A program made the translations under genes and the position numbers. From the NCBI RefSeq assembly GCF_002891295.1, contig NZ_LGUI01000001.1, positions 1 to 64,000 on the forward strand: DNA of 64,000 nt. The letters are read 5' to 3'. This DNA comes from Streptomyces eurocidicus. GTDB lineage: Bacteria > Actinomycetota > Actinomycetes > Streptomycetales > Streptomycetaceae. Positions 48,241 to 58,238 of this stretch are shown piece after piece; position 1 is the first letter of the stretch, and every line of letters begins with the position of its first letter. Below the pieces are notes generated by a model that did not search any database, was not told the DNA's origin, and worked only from the letters and a program-made list of their open reading frames with translations.

Positions 48241-50250
48241 TCATTCCTCCGCATCGTCCATGATCTCGCCAGTCGCGGTGTTCACCGCGGGGGCGGGCGG
48301 GGCCGTGGCGGCGAGCGCCGCCGCGACGGTCTCCGCCGTCTTCCGGCCGATGCCGGGCGTCTCGCAGATCTGCTCGACCGTCGCGGCGCGCAGCCGCTTG
48401 ACCGAGCCGAAGTGTTTGAGCAGGGCCTTCTTGCGCGTGTCGCCGAGGCCGGGCACGGTGTCGAGGGGGCCGGCCTTCAGCACCCCGGCGCGCTTGCCGC
48501 GCTGGTAGGCGATGGCGAAGCGGTGCGCCTCGTCCCGCACGCGCTGGAGGAGGTAGAGGCCCTCGCTGCTGCGCGGCAGGACGACGGGGTCGTCCTCGCC
48601 CGGCAGCCAGACCTCTTCCAGGCGCTTGGCGAGGCCGCAGACGGCGACGTCGCTGATGCCCAGCTCGTCCAGCGCCCGGCGGGCGGCGGCCACCTGCGGC
48701 CCGGCGCCGTCGACCACGACGAGCTGCGGCGGGTAGGCGAAGCGCTTGGGGCGGCCGTCGTCCTCGCGGGCCTCGCCCGGGGCGACGCCTCCCACGGTGT
48801 CCTCCGGCCCGTCCGCCTCCTCCGCGCCTTCCTGCCACTCCCCCGTCTTCACCTTCTCCACGAGATAGCGGCGGAAGCGGCGGGAGACGACCTCGTGCAT
48901 GGACCGGACGTCGTCCTGGCCGGCGAAGGACTTGATCTGGAAGCGGCGGTACTCGCTCTTGCGGGCGAGGCCGTCCTCGAAGACGACCATGGACGCGACG
49001 ACGTCCTGACCCTGGAGGTGGGAGATGTCGAAGCACTCGATGCGCAGCGGCGCGGAGTCCAGCCCGAGGGCTTCCGCGATCTCCTCCAGGGCACGGGAGC
49101 GGGTGGTCAGGTCGGAGGCGCGCTTCGTCTTGTGCAGGACGAGGGCCTGCTGGGCGTTGCGCTGGACCGTGGCCATCAGGTCCTTCTTGTCGCCGCGCTG
49201 CGGGATGCGCAGGTCGACCCGGGCGCCGCGGCGGTCGGTGAGCCACTGGGTGACGGGCCCGGCGGGGTCCGGCAGGGCCGGGACGAGGACCTCCTTGGGG
49301 ACCGCGTCGCCCTTCTCCTCGCCGTAGAGCTGCTGGAGGGCGTGCTCCACCAGGCCCGCGGTGTCGACGGCTTCCACCTTGTCCGTCACCCAGCCGCGCT
49401 GGCCGCGCACCCGGCCGCCGCGCACGTGGAAGATCTGGACGGCGGCCTCCAGTTCGTCCTCCGCGACGGCGATCAGGTCGGCGTCGGTGGCGTCGGCGAG
49501 GACGACGGCGTTCTTCTCCATGGCGCGGCGGAGGGCCTCCATGTCGTCGCGCAGCCGGGCCGCCTTCTCGTACTCCATCTCCTCGGCGGCCTCGTGCATC
49601 GCCTGCTCCAGGCGGCGGAGGTAGGTGCCGGTGCGGCCGGCCATGAAGTCGCAGAAGTCCTCGGCCAGTTCGCGGTGCTCCTGTGCGTCGACCCGGCCGA
49701 CGCAGGGGGCGGAGCACTTGCCGATGTAGCCGAGCAGACAGGGGCGGCCGATCTGGGCGGAGCGCTTGAACACCCCGGCCGAGCAGGTCCGGACGGGGAA
49801 GACGCGGAGCATCAGGTCGACGGTCTCGCGGATCGCCCAGGCGTGGGCGTACGGGCCGAAGTAGCGCACGCCCTTCTTCTTGGGGCCGCGCATGACCTGG
49901 ACGCGGGGGAACTCCTCGCCCATGGTGACGGCGAGGGAGGGGTAGCTCTTATCGTCCCGGTACTTCACGTTGAAGCGCGGGTCGAACTCCTTGATCCAGG
50001 AGTATTCGAGCTGGAGCGCCTCGACCTCGGTGGAGACCACGGTCCACTCGACGGCGGCGGCCGTGGTGACCATGGTGCGGGTGCGGGGGTGCAGGCCGGC
50101 GAGGTCCTGGAAGTACGAGGAGAGCCGCTGGCGCAGGCTCTTCGCCTTCCCGACGTAGATCACGCGGCCGTGCTCGTCACGGAATTTGTAGACCCCCGGC
50201 GAGTCGGGGATCTGTCCCGGCTTGGGTCGGTAGCTGCTGGGGTCGGCCAT
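48241..50250 (-). CDS. uvrC: Excinuclease ABC subunit C
   Basis: A 669-residue UvrC making the dual incisions of nucleotide excision repair. Domains: GIY-YIG nuclease (about 10-100, [23 protein letters not shown]), cysteine cluster ([15 protein letters not shown]), UVR motif ([20 protein letters not shown]), RNase H-like endonuclease ([22 protein letters not shown]), and C-terminal helix-hairpin-helix pair ([37 protein letters not shown]). An acidic insertion lies at about 490-525. ATG 50250 starts MADPSSYRP. It is the first gene of the uvrC-rapZ-yvcK-whiA unit; uvrA is 4.7 kb away. Confidence 0.96.
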   Translation of the reverse strand: MADPSSYRPKPGQIPDSPGVYKFRDEHGRVIYVGKAKSLRQRLSSYFQDLAGLHPRTRTMVTTAAAVEWTVVSTEVEALQLEYSWIKEFDPRFNVKYRDDKSYPSLAVTMGEEFPRVQVMRGPKKKGVRYFGPYAHAWAIRETVDLMLRVFPVRTCSAGVFKRSAQIGRPCLLGYIGKCSAPCVGRVDAQEHRELAEDFCDFMAGRTGTYLRRLEQAMHEAAEEMEYEKAARLRDDMEALRRAMEKNAVVLADATDADLIAVAEDELEAAVQIFHVRGGRVRGQRGWVTDKVEAVDTAGLVEHALQQLYGEEKGDAVPKEVLVPALPDPAGPVTQWLTDRRGARVDLRIPQRGDKKDLMATVQRNAQQALVLHKTKRASDLTTRSRALEEIAEALGLDSAPLRIECFDISHLQGQDVVASMVVFEDGLARKSEYRRFQIKSFAGQDDVRSMHEVVSRRFRRYLVEKVKTGEWQEGAEEADGPEDTVGGVAPGEAREDDGRPKRFAYPPQLVVVDGAGPQVAAARRALDELGISDVAVCGLAKRLEEVWLPGEDDPVVLPRSSEGLYLLQRVRDEAHRFAIAYQRGKRAGVLKAGPLDTVPGLGDTRKKALLKHFGSVKRLRAATVEQICETPGIGRKTAETVAAALAATAPPAPAVNTATGEIMDDAEE

Positions 50251-50413
50251 GTCACACAGCCTACTTGCGGGCAGTGACAACTCCCCCGCCGAGCCGGTCG
50301 GCCGGCACCTCCGCGCCCGCCGTCCCGGCGCCCGGCGGCGCCTTCCGGCCCCCGGGCGGTGGGCACCGGGGGCCGGGGCGGGTGCGGCCCTGATCAGGAG
50401 CCGCTCCCTCGGT

Positions 50414-50436
50414 GGCGGCCCCGGTCAGGGGCCGCC
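50414..50436 (-). terminator. Terminator of the protease/anchored-protein operon
   Basis: A 9-bp GC stem (GGCGGCCCC with GGGGCCGCC) around a GGTCA loop, 4 bp past the stop codon at 50441. Confidence 0.75.
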
Positions 50437-50440
50437 GTGC

Positions 50441-51316
50441 TCAGCCGCGCCGCCTCCGCCGGAGCACCAGGGCGGTGGCGCCGAGGGCCAGGGCTCCCCC
50501 GGCCGCCGCGGTGGCGGTGGCCGGGTTCAGCGGGCCGTCGCCGTCCGTGCGCGCGGCGGCCGCGCCCGCCGTGTCCGCGGCGGGGGCGCGGTCCGCCCCG
50601 TAGCCGCCGGCCAGGCCCTTCTTCTCGTAGGCGGAGCCGGGCAGCTTGTCGCCGTACTCCTTGTGCACGCGCGCCTGGTAGCGGGCGAGGGTGGTGCCCC
50701 CGGCCCCGATGGCGCGGGTGGCGTCCTCGTCGAGCGGCAGCACCCGGTCGCCGCGCTGGACGTACCAGGCGTCGATCTGCGGCTCGCGGAAGACGGTGCC
50801 TCCGTCGAGCCTGCGGGCGCCCTCGGCGGCGTAGCGGGTCTCGTCGTCGCCGGTGGCGATGTTGACGACCTTCCATTCGTCGCCGGCCCGCGCCGTCCAC
50901 ACGGACGCCTTCTGCCCGTCGGCCGAGACCGCCTTGCTGGCGAGGAAGTCGAGCGTGGCGACGGGGACGCCCGTGCGGCCGGCCACGAACTCCGGGGCGA
51001 GGGTGTAGACGGGCACGGTCGCGCCGTCGATCGCCGGCCGCGCCTTCGCCCGGGCGATCGCACCGTCGCGGGCGAAGAAGCGGGAGAGGGTGTCGAGGGT
51101 CGTGGGGGCCGCCGCCGCCTCGTGGGCCCGGGCGACTCCGGCGCTCGAAGGTGCCGCCGGGGCGGGCGGTACGGGCTGTGCCGCGTGGGCCAGGGGCGCG
51201 AGCCCGAGGAAGGCGGCGGTGAGGGCTCCGGCGGCGGCCGCGCGGGCGGCGTTCCTCCGGCAGTACCCGGCGGACACGGGTGCGGCGGTGTTCTCGGGGT
51301 CACCGGTGTGCGTCAT
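50441..51316 (-). CDS. Secreted, C-terminally membrane-anchored protein of unknown function
   Basis: A 291-residue protein. An N-terminal signal (CRRNAARAAAAGALTAAFLGLAPLAHA, cleavage near residue 45) is followed by a proline/alanine linker, a soluble domain (about 75-225) with LDTLSRFFARDGAIA and VWTARAGDEWKVVNIATGDDETRYA, a second low-complexity linker, and a terminal hydrophobic helix (AAAGGALALGATALVL) closed by RRRRRG. This is the sorting-signal layout without a recognizable LPXTG; GPLNPATA occupies that position. It lies 4 bp behind the cysteine protease gene and must be cotranscribed. It could be a substrate, inhibitor or surface receptor for that protease; this is inference. Confidence 0.8.
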   Translation of the reverse strand: MTHTGDPENTAAPVSAGYCRRNAARAAAAGALTAAFLGLAPLAHAAQPVPPAPAAPSSAGVARAHEAAAAPTTLDTLSRFFARDGAIARAKARPAIDGATVPVYTLAPEFVAGRTGVPVATLDFLASKAVSADGQKASVWTARAGDEWKVVNIATGDDETRYAAEGARRLDGGTVFREPQIDAWYVQRGDRVLPLDEDATRAIGAGGTTLARYQARVHKEYGDKLPGSAYEKKGLAGGYGADRAPAADTAGAAAARTDGDGPLNPATATAAAGGALALGATALVLRRRRRG

Positions 51317-51320
51317 GACC

Positions 51321-51971
51321 TCACGCTCCGATCCGGTAGAGCGAGTGGGTCCAGGTGAACTCCGAGTTGCCGCTGTTGCGGCCGCCCACGTACCAGGCGT
51401 GCGAGGCCCAGTTGTAGCGGTCGTTGGAGGGCCATGGGTCGCCCCAGTAGACCCAGCTGTTGGAGTCGTCGTAGCCGTAGACGGTGTGCATGTGGCCGCC
51501 GCCGGACGCCCACTGGATGCGGGTCTCGATCGGCCGGTTCGCGCTGATCTCGCTCTGCACGGTGGGGTAGCGCAGCCAGCCGGTGACGTACGAGCCGGAG
51601 TTGATGCCCGCCCAGTCCAGGGCGTTCTGCACATTGCCCAGGGTGGCCTGGTTGTTGGGGCACTCGGTGCCCTGCTGCCGGTTGAAGGCGGCGTTGCAGA
51701 ACTGGTTCTGGCTGTAGTTCCGCCCGAACCAGGTGGCGATGGTGTTGCCGGCGCCGGCCCAGCACCAGTTGGTCTTCTGCTGGGCCTGCATGGTGATGTT
51801 CAGCTTCTTCGACGCGAGCAGGCTCGGCCGGTCGGCGGTGGCGGCGCTCGCCGTGGTGGGGACGGCGAGCAGCGCGGTGGCGGCCAGGGTCGCGGAGAGG
51901 GTGACGGCGAGCCGTCTGCCGCGTATCCGGGCCTTTCCGGTGCTGTTCAGTTGTGCCGATGCACGGGACAT
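51321..51971 (-). CDS. Secreted papain-like cysteine protease (C39/C70-like)
   Basis: A 216-residue protein with a Sec signal (LAVTLSATLAATALLAVPTTASA, cleavage near residue 43). The mature domain has QQKTNWCWAGAGNTIATWFG with the catalytic cysteine in the CWAG motif, a C-X(n)-C pair in QFCNAAFNRQQGTECPN, and GGGHMHTVYGYDDSN with the catalytic histidine followed by WVYWGDPWP. This fits the papain-like Peptidase_C39_2/AvrRpt2-type family. ATG 51971 follows AGGAA. First gene of a two-gene operon, divergent from an HTH regulator. Confidence 0.87.
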   Translation of the reverse strand: MSRASAQLNSTGKARIRGRRLAVTLSATLAATALLAVPTTASAATADRPSLLASKKLNITMQAQQKTNWCWAGAGNTIATWFGRNYSQNQFCNAAFNRQQGTECPNNQATLGNVQNALDWAGINSGSYVTGWLRYPTVQSEISANRPIETRIQWASGGGHMHTVYGYDDSNSWVYWGDPWPSNDRYNWASHAWYVGGRNSGNSEFTWTHSLYRIGA

Positions 51972-52080
51972 GGACGTTCCTCCCGAGGCGGGGGGTGCTG
52001 GTGGAGGCGCGTCCGGACGCTGGTCAGGAGCATCGCGGTGTTGTCAGTGACCGGTCAACAGGCTTCAATGCTGGGTGAGC

Positions 52081-52190
52081 CGCCGGTGTGAACAAGGCGT
52101 ACCGGATGTGAACGACCGGTGCCCGCCGAAAAGGATCACAGCGGTCCGGCAGGCCACGCCGCATTCACCGCTTGTGAATATTCACAGAGG
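52081..52190. promoter_or_regulatory. Cluster of GTGAAY/RTTCAC elements in the divergent promoter
   Basis: GTGAAC occurs at 52088 and 52108 (20 bp apart). ATTCAC (52163), GTGAAT (52174) and ATTCAC (52179) then form two overlapping inverted repeats, one being the perfect 14-bp palindrome TGTGAATATTCACA at 52173-52186. The cluster lies 15-120 bp upstream of the HTH gene and facing the protease operon, the expected position for an autoregulator's operators. Confidence 0.55.
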
Positions 52191-52200
52191 GGCGATCCGG

Positions 52201-53148
52201 ATGGGACGGACCGGCACACAGGCCGCCGAGGCCGAGGCCGAGCTGACACGAGCCCTGCGCACGGGCCCCTTCCACCTGGCCCTGCGGACCGCGCTCACCG
52301 CGCGCGGCCTCGCCCTGCACCGGGTGCAGCACAGGCTCGCGCAGCGCGGCGTACGGGTCGGGGTGACCAGCCTGAGCTACTGGCAGCAGGGCGCGCGAAG
52401 ACCCCAGCGGCCGGAGTCGCTGCGGGCCGTACGGATGCTGGAGGACGTGCTCGACCTGCCCGCGCAGGCCCTGACCCGGCTGCTGGAGCCGGGCGGTACG
52501 GCGCCGGAGACCGAGCGCCCGGCCGCCCGCTCGTACCGCCTCCTCGTCGAGGAGTCCCGCGCCCTGGAGCGGCTGCTGACGGAGCTGGAGTCACCGGCCG
52601 ACGGCGGGCTGCACACGGTCTGCCACCTGGAACGGGTCTTCATCGGGCCGGACCGCGCGCTCAGCGGCCGCGACTCCCAGCACGTCGTGCGCGCGCACCG
52701 GGACGGCGTGGACCGCTATGTGGCCATCCACCACGGCGACTCCGGGTGCGACCCCGGGCAGGTGACCGTGCGGGCCACCGAGAACTGCCGGGTGGGGCGG
52801 GTGCGGTGGCACTCGGGGTCGGGCGTCCTCGTCGCCGAATTGCTCTTCGACGCCCGGCTGCGGGCCGGCGAGACCTATGTCTTCGGCTACGGCTTCGAGG
52901 ACGGCACCGGCGGCCCGAGCGGCGAGTACATCCGGGGCTTCAGCTTCGCGGGCGGGCAGTACGTCCTCCAGGTGCGCTTCGACAACGCGGCCCTGCCGGT
53001 GCGCTGCCGCCGCTTCGCCCGGGCCTCCGCCACGGCGCCGCGCACCGCGCAGCAGGAGCTGACCCTGGCGGGCCGGCACCGGGGGGTCCACCTGGTGGAA
53101 CCGGCGGTGCGCCCGGGGATCCTGGGGATCTCCTGGGACTGGACGTGA
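52201..53148 (+). CDS. Helix-turn-helix (XRE-like) regulatory protein
   Basis: A 315-residue protein. The N-terminal 95 residues form a lambda-repressor-like HTH (HRVQHRLAQRGVRVGVTSLSYWQQGARRPQRPESLRAVRMLEDVLDLP). The rest (about 130-315) is a beta-rich domain unlike a standard sensor; VFGYGFEDGTGG...EYIRGFSFAGGQYVLQVRFD suggests a jelly-roll or sandwich. There is no signal or TM. ATG 52201 follows GAGGGG. It is divergent from the cysteine protease operon and likely its regulator; the function of the C-terminal domain is unknown. Confidence 0.75.
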   Translation: MGRTGTQAAEAEAELTRALRTGPFHLALRTALTARGLALHRVQHRLAQRGVRVGVTSLSYWQQGARRPQRPESLRAVRMLEDVLDLPAQALTRLLEPGGTAPETERPAARSYRLLVEESRALERLLTELESPADGGLHTVCHLERVFIGPDRALSGRDSQHVVRAHRDGVDRYVAIHHGDSGCDPGQVTVRATENCRVGRVRWHSGSGVLVAELLFDARLRAGETYVFGYGFEDGTGGPSGEYIRGFSFAGGQYVLQVRFDNAALPVRCRRFARASATAPRTAQQELTLAGRHRGVHLVEPAVRPGILGISWDWT

Positions 53149-53246
53149 CGGCGGGCCGGGCGGCGCGCCCCGCCGGGTGTGCGGGCTCCCCGGACGTGAA
53201 GACCCTCCGGACGTGGCGGCCCGCCCCCCGGGCCCTCCGGTACGCC

Positions 53247-53681
53247 TCAGGCGTCCGGGCCCGCGATCAGCTTGCCGCCGGCGACCTTGACCGGGACGCC
53301 GGGCAGCGGCGCGCCCGCCGGGCCCCTGAGGACCTTGCCGGTGTTCACGTCGAACTTGCTGCCGTGGCAGGGGCAACTGGCCTCGCCGTCCTGGACCTTG
53401 GCCATGACGCAGCCCGCGTGCGTGCACACCGCGCTGAACGCCTTGAACTCGCCCTGGGCCGGCCGCGAGACCAGCAGGCGTTCCTCGCGGTAGAGCCGCG
53501 CACCGCCGACCGGCACCTCGTCCGGCGCGCCCAGGTCCACGGGGGCCGTCGGCGTCGCGGGCGCCCTGGGCGTCTCCTTGCCGCCCGTGCAGGCCGCGGC
53601 CCCGATCCCGGCGGCACCGGCCAGCGCCGCTCCGCGCAGCACGGTCCGGCGGGAGGAGAAGGGACCCGAAGGGCTGGTCAT
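53247..53681 (-). CDS. Rieske [2Fe-2S] protein, Tat-exported lipoprotein
   Basis: A 144-residue protein. The N-terminus SSRRTVLRGAALAGAAGIGAAACTGG combines a twin-arginine motif with a lipobox (AAAC), so it should be exported folded and lipid-anchored outside. The Rieske domain has CTHAGCVM and CPCHGSKFDVNTG, i.e. both Cys-X-His pairs and the extra disulfide cysteines of the high-potential type. The electron-transfer partner is unknown. ATG 53681 follows GGAG. It is divergent from the sugar kinase. Confidence 0.9.
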   Translation of the reverse strand: MTSPSGPFSSRRTVLRGAALAGAAGIGAAACTGGKETPRAPATPTAPVDLGAPDEVPVGGARLYREERLLVSRPAQGEFKAFSAVCTHAGCVMAKVQDGEASCPCHGSKFDVNTGKVLRGPAGAPLPGVPVKVAGGKLIAGPDA

Positions 53682-53791
53682 GGAGGGCTCCAACGGTGAG
53701 CCGCTGATGCGGGACGCTGACACGGACCCGTCGACCCTACCGGTACCCTGCATTCCGCTCAGCGCCCCGGGCCGGAGAGAGGATTGCCCTC

Positions 53792-54739
53792 GTGATCGTC
53801 GTAGCCGGAGAAGCCCTGATCGACCTGGTGCCGGACGGGCACCGGGAGCCCCGGCCGGCCGCCGGCCCCGGTGGTGCGCTGCCCGCGCTGCTGCCCCGGC
53901 GCGGCGGCGGCCCGTACAACACCGCGGTGGCCCTGGGCCGGCTGGGGGCGGCCGCCGCCTTCGTCTCCCGGGTGTCGTCCGACGGGTTCGGCGAGGCGCT
54001 GCTGGACGGTCTGCGGTCGGCGGGGGTCGGCGTCTCGCTGGTGCAGCGGGGGCCCGAGCCCACCACGCTGGCGGTGGCCGACATCGGCGCGGACGGCTCG
54101 GCGGGGTACGGCTTCTACGCGCAGGGCACCGCGGACCGGCTCTTCGCGCTGCCGGGGCCGCTGCCGGACGCGGCGACGGCGCTGTGCCTGGGGACGGTCT
54201 CACTGGTGCTGGAGCCGGGCGCGAGCGCGTACGAGGCGCTGCTGCGGCGGGAGGCGGGGCGGGGGCTGTTCACCCTGCTCGATCCCAACATCCGCGCGGG
54301 TCTGATCCCGGACGCGGACGCCTACCGGGCGCGGTTCCGGGCGTGGCTGCCGTATGTGACGCTGCTGAAGCTGTCGGCGGAGGACGCCCGCTGGCTGGGC
54401 GGTTCGCCGCGGGAGTGGCTGGCCGGGGGCCCGGCGGCGGTGGTGGTCACCCACGGCGGGGACGGGCTGACCGTCCACACCGGCGGCGGGGCGCACGACG
54501 TGCCCGCGGAGCGGGTGCGGGTGGTGGACACGATCGGGGCCGGGGACACCGTGAACGCGGCGCTGCTGCACCGGCTGGCGGCCCTCGGCGCGCTGTCGCC
54601 CGGCGGGCCGGCGGGCCTGGACGGGGCGGCCTGGCGGGACACCCTGGCCTTCGCGGCCCGGGCCGCGGCGGTCACCTGCTCACGGGCGGGCGCGGAACCG
54701 CCGTACGCGGCGGAACTGGACCCGTCCATGAGCGGCTGA
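53792..54739 (+). CDS. PfkB-family carbohydrate kinase
   Basis: A 315-residue ribokinase-like enzyme. N-terminal VVAGEALIDLVPDG, GGGPYNTAVALGRLGA (sugar-binding signature 1), LLDPNIRAGLI, VVTHGGDGL, and the catalytic/anion-hole VVDTIGAGDTVNAALLHRL (signature 2) are intact. Family members phosphorylate fructose, ribose, KDG or nucleosides; the specificity here is undetermined. The start is GTG 53792. A terminator hairpin begins directly after the stop. Confidence 0.88.
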   Translation: MIVVAGEALIDLVPDGHREPRPAAGPGGALPALLPRRGGGPYNTAVALGRLGAAAAFVSRVSSDGFGEALLDGLRSAGVGVSLVQRGPEPTTLAVADIGADGSAGYGFYAQGTADRLFALPGPLPDAATALCLGTVSLVLEPGASAYEALLRREAGRGLFTLLDPNIRAGLIPDADAYRARFRAWLPYVTLLKLSAEDARWLGGSPREWLAGGPAAVVVTHGGDGLTVHTGGGAHDVPAERVRVVDTIGAGDTVNAALLHRLAALGALSPGGPAGLDGAAWRDTLAFAARAAAVTCSRAGAEPPYAAELDPSMSG

Positions 54740-54775
54740 CCGCCGGACGGGCTCGGGACCGAGCCCGTCCGGCGG
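54740..54775 (+). terminator. Terminator of the PfkB kinase gene
   Basis: A 16-bp perfect stem (CCGCCGGACGGGCTCG arm at 54740) begins immediately after the stop codon. The arm shares CGCCGGACGGGCT with the core of the dispersed palindromes. Confidence 0.85.
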
Positions 54776-54826
54776 TGCCGGGCGCCAGGCGCTCCGCTGG
54801 AACTCCGGCGAGTCATCCGCGGGTGC

Positions 54827-54871
54827 GTCGTGGCTGGTCGCGCGGTTCCCCGCGCCCCTTCGGGGCGCTGC
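54827..54871. repeat. Short dispersed palindromic element and uvrA terminator hairpin
   Basis: The GTGGCTGGTCGCGCGGTTCC / CCGCGCCCCTTCGGGGCGC type element is familiar to me as an abundant Streptomyces intergenic repeat. Its hairpin GCGCCCC-TTC-GGGGCGC (54852-54868) lies 33 bp past the uvrA stop and can terminate that transcript. Confidence 0.65.
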
Positions 54872-54900
54872 CGAACCGCACCGGACTTCGCCAAGCCGGC

Positions 54901-57900
54901 TTAGGCGCTCTTGGCCCGGGAGGCCGTCTTCTTCGCGACCGCCTTCTTGGCCGGCGCCTTCTTCGCGGCGGCGGTCTTGGCGGCGGTCTTGACGGCAGCG
55001 GCCTTCGCGGCGGCCGGCTTCGAAGCCGCGGCCTTCGTGGCCGGGGACTTCGCCGGGGCCGCCTTCGATGCCGTCGCCTTCGATGCCTTCGGCTTGGAGG
55101 CGACCGCCTTCGTCGTGACGGTCTTCGTCGCCTTGGCCGCCTTCGAGACCGTCTTCCGCGCCGTCTTCGGAGCCGCCTCGTGCACGGGCCCCGCGTCGCT
55201 GACCCGGTCCCCCAGCAGCTCCCGGAGGAACTTCCCGGTGTGGCTGTCCGGGACCGCCGCGACCTCCTCGGGCGTGCCCTCGGCGACGACCAGGCCACCG
55301 CCGTTGCCGCCCTCGGGGCCCATGTCGACGACCCAGTCGGCGGTCTTGATCACGTCGAGGTTGTGCTCGATGACGATGACGGTGTTGCCCTTGTCGACCA
55401 GGCCGGACAGCACGGAGATCAGCTTGCTGATGTCCTCGAAGTGCAGACCCGTGGTGGGCTCGTCCAGCACATAGACCGTGCGGCCCGTCGAGCGCTTCTG
55501 GAGCTCGCTGGCGAGCTTCACACGCTGCGCCTCGCCGCCGGAGAGCGTCGGCGCGGACTGCCCGAGGCGGACGTACCCGAGGCCGACCTCGTGCAGGGTG
55601 CGCAGGTGGCGGGCGATGGTGGGCACGGCCTCGAAGAAGTCGAGCGCCTCCTCGATGGGCATGTCCAGCACCTCGGCGATGGACTTGCCCTTGTAGTGCA
55701 CCTCCAGGGTCTCCCGGTTGTAGCGGGCGCCGTGGCAGACCTCGCACGGGACGTACACGTCCGGCAGGAAGTTCATCTCGATCTTGATGGTGCCGTCGCC
55801 CGAGCAGTTCTCGCAGCGGCCGCCCTTGACGTTGAAGGAGAAGCGGCCGGGCAGATAGCCCCGGACCTTCGCCTCCATGGTCTCCGCGAAGAGCTTGCGG
55901 ACGTGGTCGAAGACCCCGGTGTACGTCGCGGGGTTGGAGCGCGGCGTACGGCCGATGGGCGACTGGTCGACGTGGACGACCTTGTCGACGAGGTCGTCGC
56001 CGTCGACCCGGGTGTGGCGGCCGGGGACGGTGCGGGCGCCGTTCAGCTCGCGGGCCAGGTGGGTGTAGAGGATGTCGTTGACCAGCGTCGACTTGCCGGA
56101 GCCCGAGACGCCCGTGACGGCCGTGAGCACGCCGAGCGGGAAGGAGACGTCGATGTCCTGGAGGTTGTTCTCCCGGGCGCCGCGGACCGTGATCCGGCGG
56201 TTCCCGTTCACCGGGCGGCGGAGGTCCGGCGTGGCGATGGCCTTGCGGCCGGAGAGGTAGTGCCCGGTCATCGACTCCTCGTTGCCCAGCAGTTCCGCGA
56301 GGGGACCGCTGTGCACCACCTTGCCGCCGTGCTCGCCCGCGCCGGGGCCGATGTCCACGACCCAGTCGGCGACCTTGATGGTGTCCTCGTCGTGCTCGAC
56401 GACGATCAGGGTGTTGCCCATGTCCCGCAGGCGGACGAGGGTCTCGATGAGACGGTGGTTGTCGCGCTGGTGGAGGCCGATGGACGGCTCGTCCAGGACG
56501 TAGAGCACGCCGACGAGACCGGAGCCGATCTGGGTGGCGAGGCGGATGCGCTGGGCCTCGCCGCCGGAGAGGGTGCCCGCCGCGCGGTTGAGCGAGAGAT
56601 AGTCCAGGCCGACGTCGACCAGGAACTTCAGGCGTTCGTTGACCTCCTTGAGGACCCGCTCGGCGATCTTCTTCTCGCGGCCGGTGAGCTTCATGTCCCG
56701 CAGGAAGTCGGCGCATTCGCTGATCGACATCGCGGCGACCTCGGCGATGGACCGGCCCTGCACGGTGACCGCGAGGACGATCGGCTTGAGCCGGGTGCCC
56801 TCACAGGTCGGGCAGGGCACCTCGCGCATATAGCCCTCGAAGCGCTCCCGGCTGGAGTCGCTCTCCGCCTCCGAGTGCCGCCGCTTGACGAACGGCACCG
56901 CGCCCTCGAAGGCCGTGGTGTAGGCGCGCTCGCGGCCGTAGCGGTTGCGGTAGCGGACCTCGATCTGGGTCTTGTGGCCGTTCAGCAGGGCCTTGCGGGC
57001 GCGCTGCGGCAGGCCGGCCCAGGGGATGTCCGTGCGGAAGCCGAGCTCTTCGGCGAGGGCGCCGACCAGACGGCTGAAGTAGTCCTTGGTGTGGCCGTGC
57101 GACCAGGGGTTGATCGCGCCCTCGTCCAGGGACTTCTCCTCGTCCGGGACGATGAGTTCCGGGTCGACCTCCATGCGGGTGCCGATGCCGGTGCAGTCCG
57201 GGCAGGCGCCGAAGGGGGAGTTGAAGGAGAAGGAGCGCGGCTCCAGCTCCTCGAAGGAGAGGTCGTCGTAGGGGCAGTAGAGGTGCTCGGAGTACATCCG
57301 CTCACGCTCGGGGTCGTCCTCCGGGAGGTCGACGAAGTCGAGGATCACCATGCCGCCGGAGAGGCCCAGGGCGGTCTCGACCGAGTCGGTCAGCCGGCGC
57401 TTGGCGCTGTCCTTGACGGTGAGGCGGTCGATGACCACCTCGATGGTGTGCTTCTCCTGCTTCTTGAGCTTGGGCGGGTCGGTGAGCTGCACCGTCTCGC
57501 CGTCGACCCGGGCCCGGCTGTAGCCCTTGGTCTGGAGGTCGGAGAAGAGGTCGACGAACTCGCCCTTGCGCTCGCGCACCAGCGGCGAGAGCACCTGGAA
57601 GCGGCTGCCCTCCGGCAGCTCCAGCACCCTGTCGACGATCGCCTGGGGCGACTGCCGGGAGATGGGCCGGGCGCACTCGGGGCAGTGCGGCTTGCCGATC
57701 CGGGCGAAGAGCAGGCGGAGGTAGTCGTAGACCTCGGTGATGGTGCCGACCGTGGAACGGGGGTTGCGCGAGGTCGACTTCTGGTCGATGGAGACGGCCG
57801 GGGACAGGCCCTCGATGAAGTCCACATCGGGCTTGTCCATCTGCCCCAGGAACTGCCGTGCGTAGGAGGAGAGCGACTCGACGTAGCGACGCTGCCCCTC

Positions 57901-58044
57901 GGCGAAGATCGTGTCGAACGCGAGGGACGACTTGCCCGAGCCGGAGAGCCCCGTGAAGACGATGAGCGAGTCACGGGGGAGGTCGAGCGAGACGTTCTTG
58001 AGGTTGTGCTCGCGAGCGCCACGGACGATGAGACGGTCAGCCAC
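54901..58044 (-). CDS. uvrA: Excinuclease ABC subunit A with basic C-terminal tail
   Basis: A 1047-residue damage-recognition ATPase of nucleotide excision repair. It has two ABC modules: Walker [10 protein letters not shown] near residue 35 and [13 protein letters not shown] near 650, signatures [15 protein letters not shown] and [16 protein letters not shown], and zinc-site cysteines in [21 protein letters not shown] and CEVCHG. From about residue 954 the last 94 residues are almost only Ala and Lys with Thr, Ser, Pro and Val, including 23 lysines in AAK/SKA-type repeats, like a histone H1-type tail. Start GTG 58044 ([15 protein letters not shown]); an in-frame GTG lies slightly upstream. 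The stop is TAA. Confidence 0.95.
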   Translation of the reverse strand: MADRLIVRGAREHNLKNVSLDLPRDSLIVFTGLSGSGKSSLAFDTIFAEGQRRYVESLSSYARQFLGQMDKPDVDFIEGLSPAVSIDQKSTSRNPRSTVGTITEVYDYLRLLFARIGKPHCPECARPISRQSPQAIVDRVLELPEGSRFQVLSPLVRERKGEFVDLFSDLQTKGYSRARVDGETVQLTDPPKLKKQEKHTIEVVIDRLTVKDSAKRRLTDSVETALGLSGGMVILDFVDLPEDDPERERMYSEHLYCPYDDLSFEELEPRSFSFNSPFGACPDCTGIGTRMEVDPELIVPDEEKSLDEGAINPWSHGHTKDYFSRLVGALAEELGFRTDIPWAGLPQRARKALLNGHKTQIEVRYRNRYGRERAYTTAFEGAVPFVKRRHSEAESDSSRERFEGYMREVPCPTCEGTRLKPIVLAVTVQGRSIAEVAAMSISECADFLRDMKLTGREKKIAERVLKEVNERLKFLVDVGLDYLSLNRAAGTLSGGEAQRIRLATQIGSGLVGVLYVLDEPSIGLHQRDNHRLIETLVRLRDMGNTLIVVEHDEDTIKVADWVVDIGPGAGEHGGKVVHSGPLAELLGNEESMTGHYLSGRKAIATPDLRRPVNGNRRITVRGARENNLQDIDVSFPLGVLTAVTGVSGSGKSTLVNDILYTHLARELNGARTVPGRHTRVDGDDLVDKVVHVDQSPIGRTPRSNPATYTGVFDHVRKLFAETMEAKVRGYLPGRFSFNVKGGRCENCSGDGTIKIEMNFLPDVYVPCEVCHGARYNRETLEVHYKGKSIAEVLDMPIEEALDFFEAVPTIARHLRTLHEVGLGYVRLGQSAPTLSGGEAQRVKLASELQKRSTGRTVYVLDEPTTGLHFEDISKLISVLSGLVDKGNTVIVIEHNLDVIKTADWVVDMGPEGGNGGGLVVAEGTPEEVAAVPDSHTGKFLRELLGDRVSDAGPVHEAAPKTARKTVSKAAKATKTVTTKAVASKPKASKATASKAAPAKSPATKAAASKPAAAKAAAVKTAAKTAAAKKAPAKKAVAKKTASRAKSA

Positions 58045-58238
58045 GCCGGTCGGCACCTTTCTTGAGAGATCGGCTCCGGAGAGCTTCCGAGGGGCCACGG
58101 GAAGGGCTGTCGCCCTCGAATGCCCCCTCGATCCAGAGTACGGGCGGCCACTGACAACCGGGGGCCGGGCGGAGGGCCGGACCCCGGAACGGTGCCACAC
58201 GGCGGGGCCCCGCGGCGTCGTCAGCGACACCTTCGACC

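Noticed and set aside
53578..58065. An open frame of about 1,495 codons opposite uvrA and across the PfkB gene
   Set aside because: It is a GC-bias shadow: composition is His/Val/Asp-rich with no motifs, and it lies antisense to the fully conserved uvrA.
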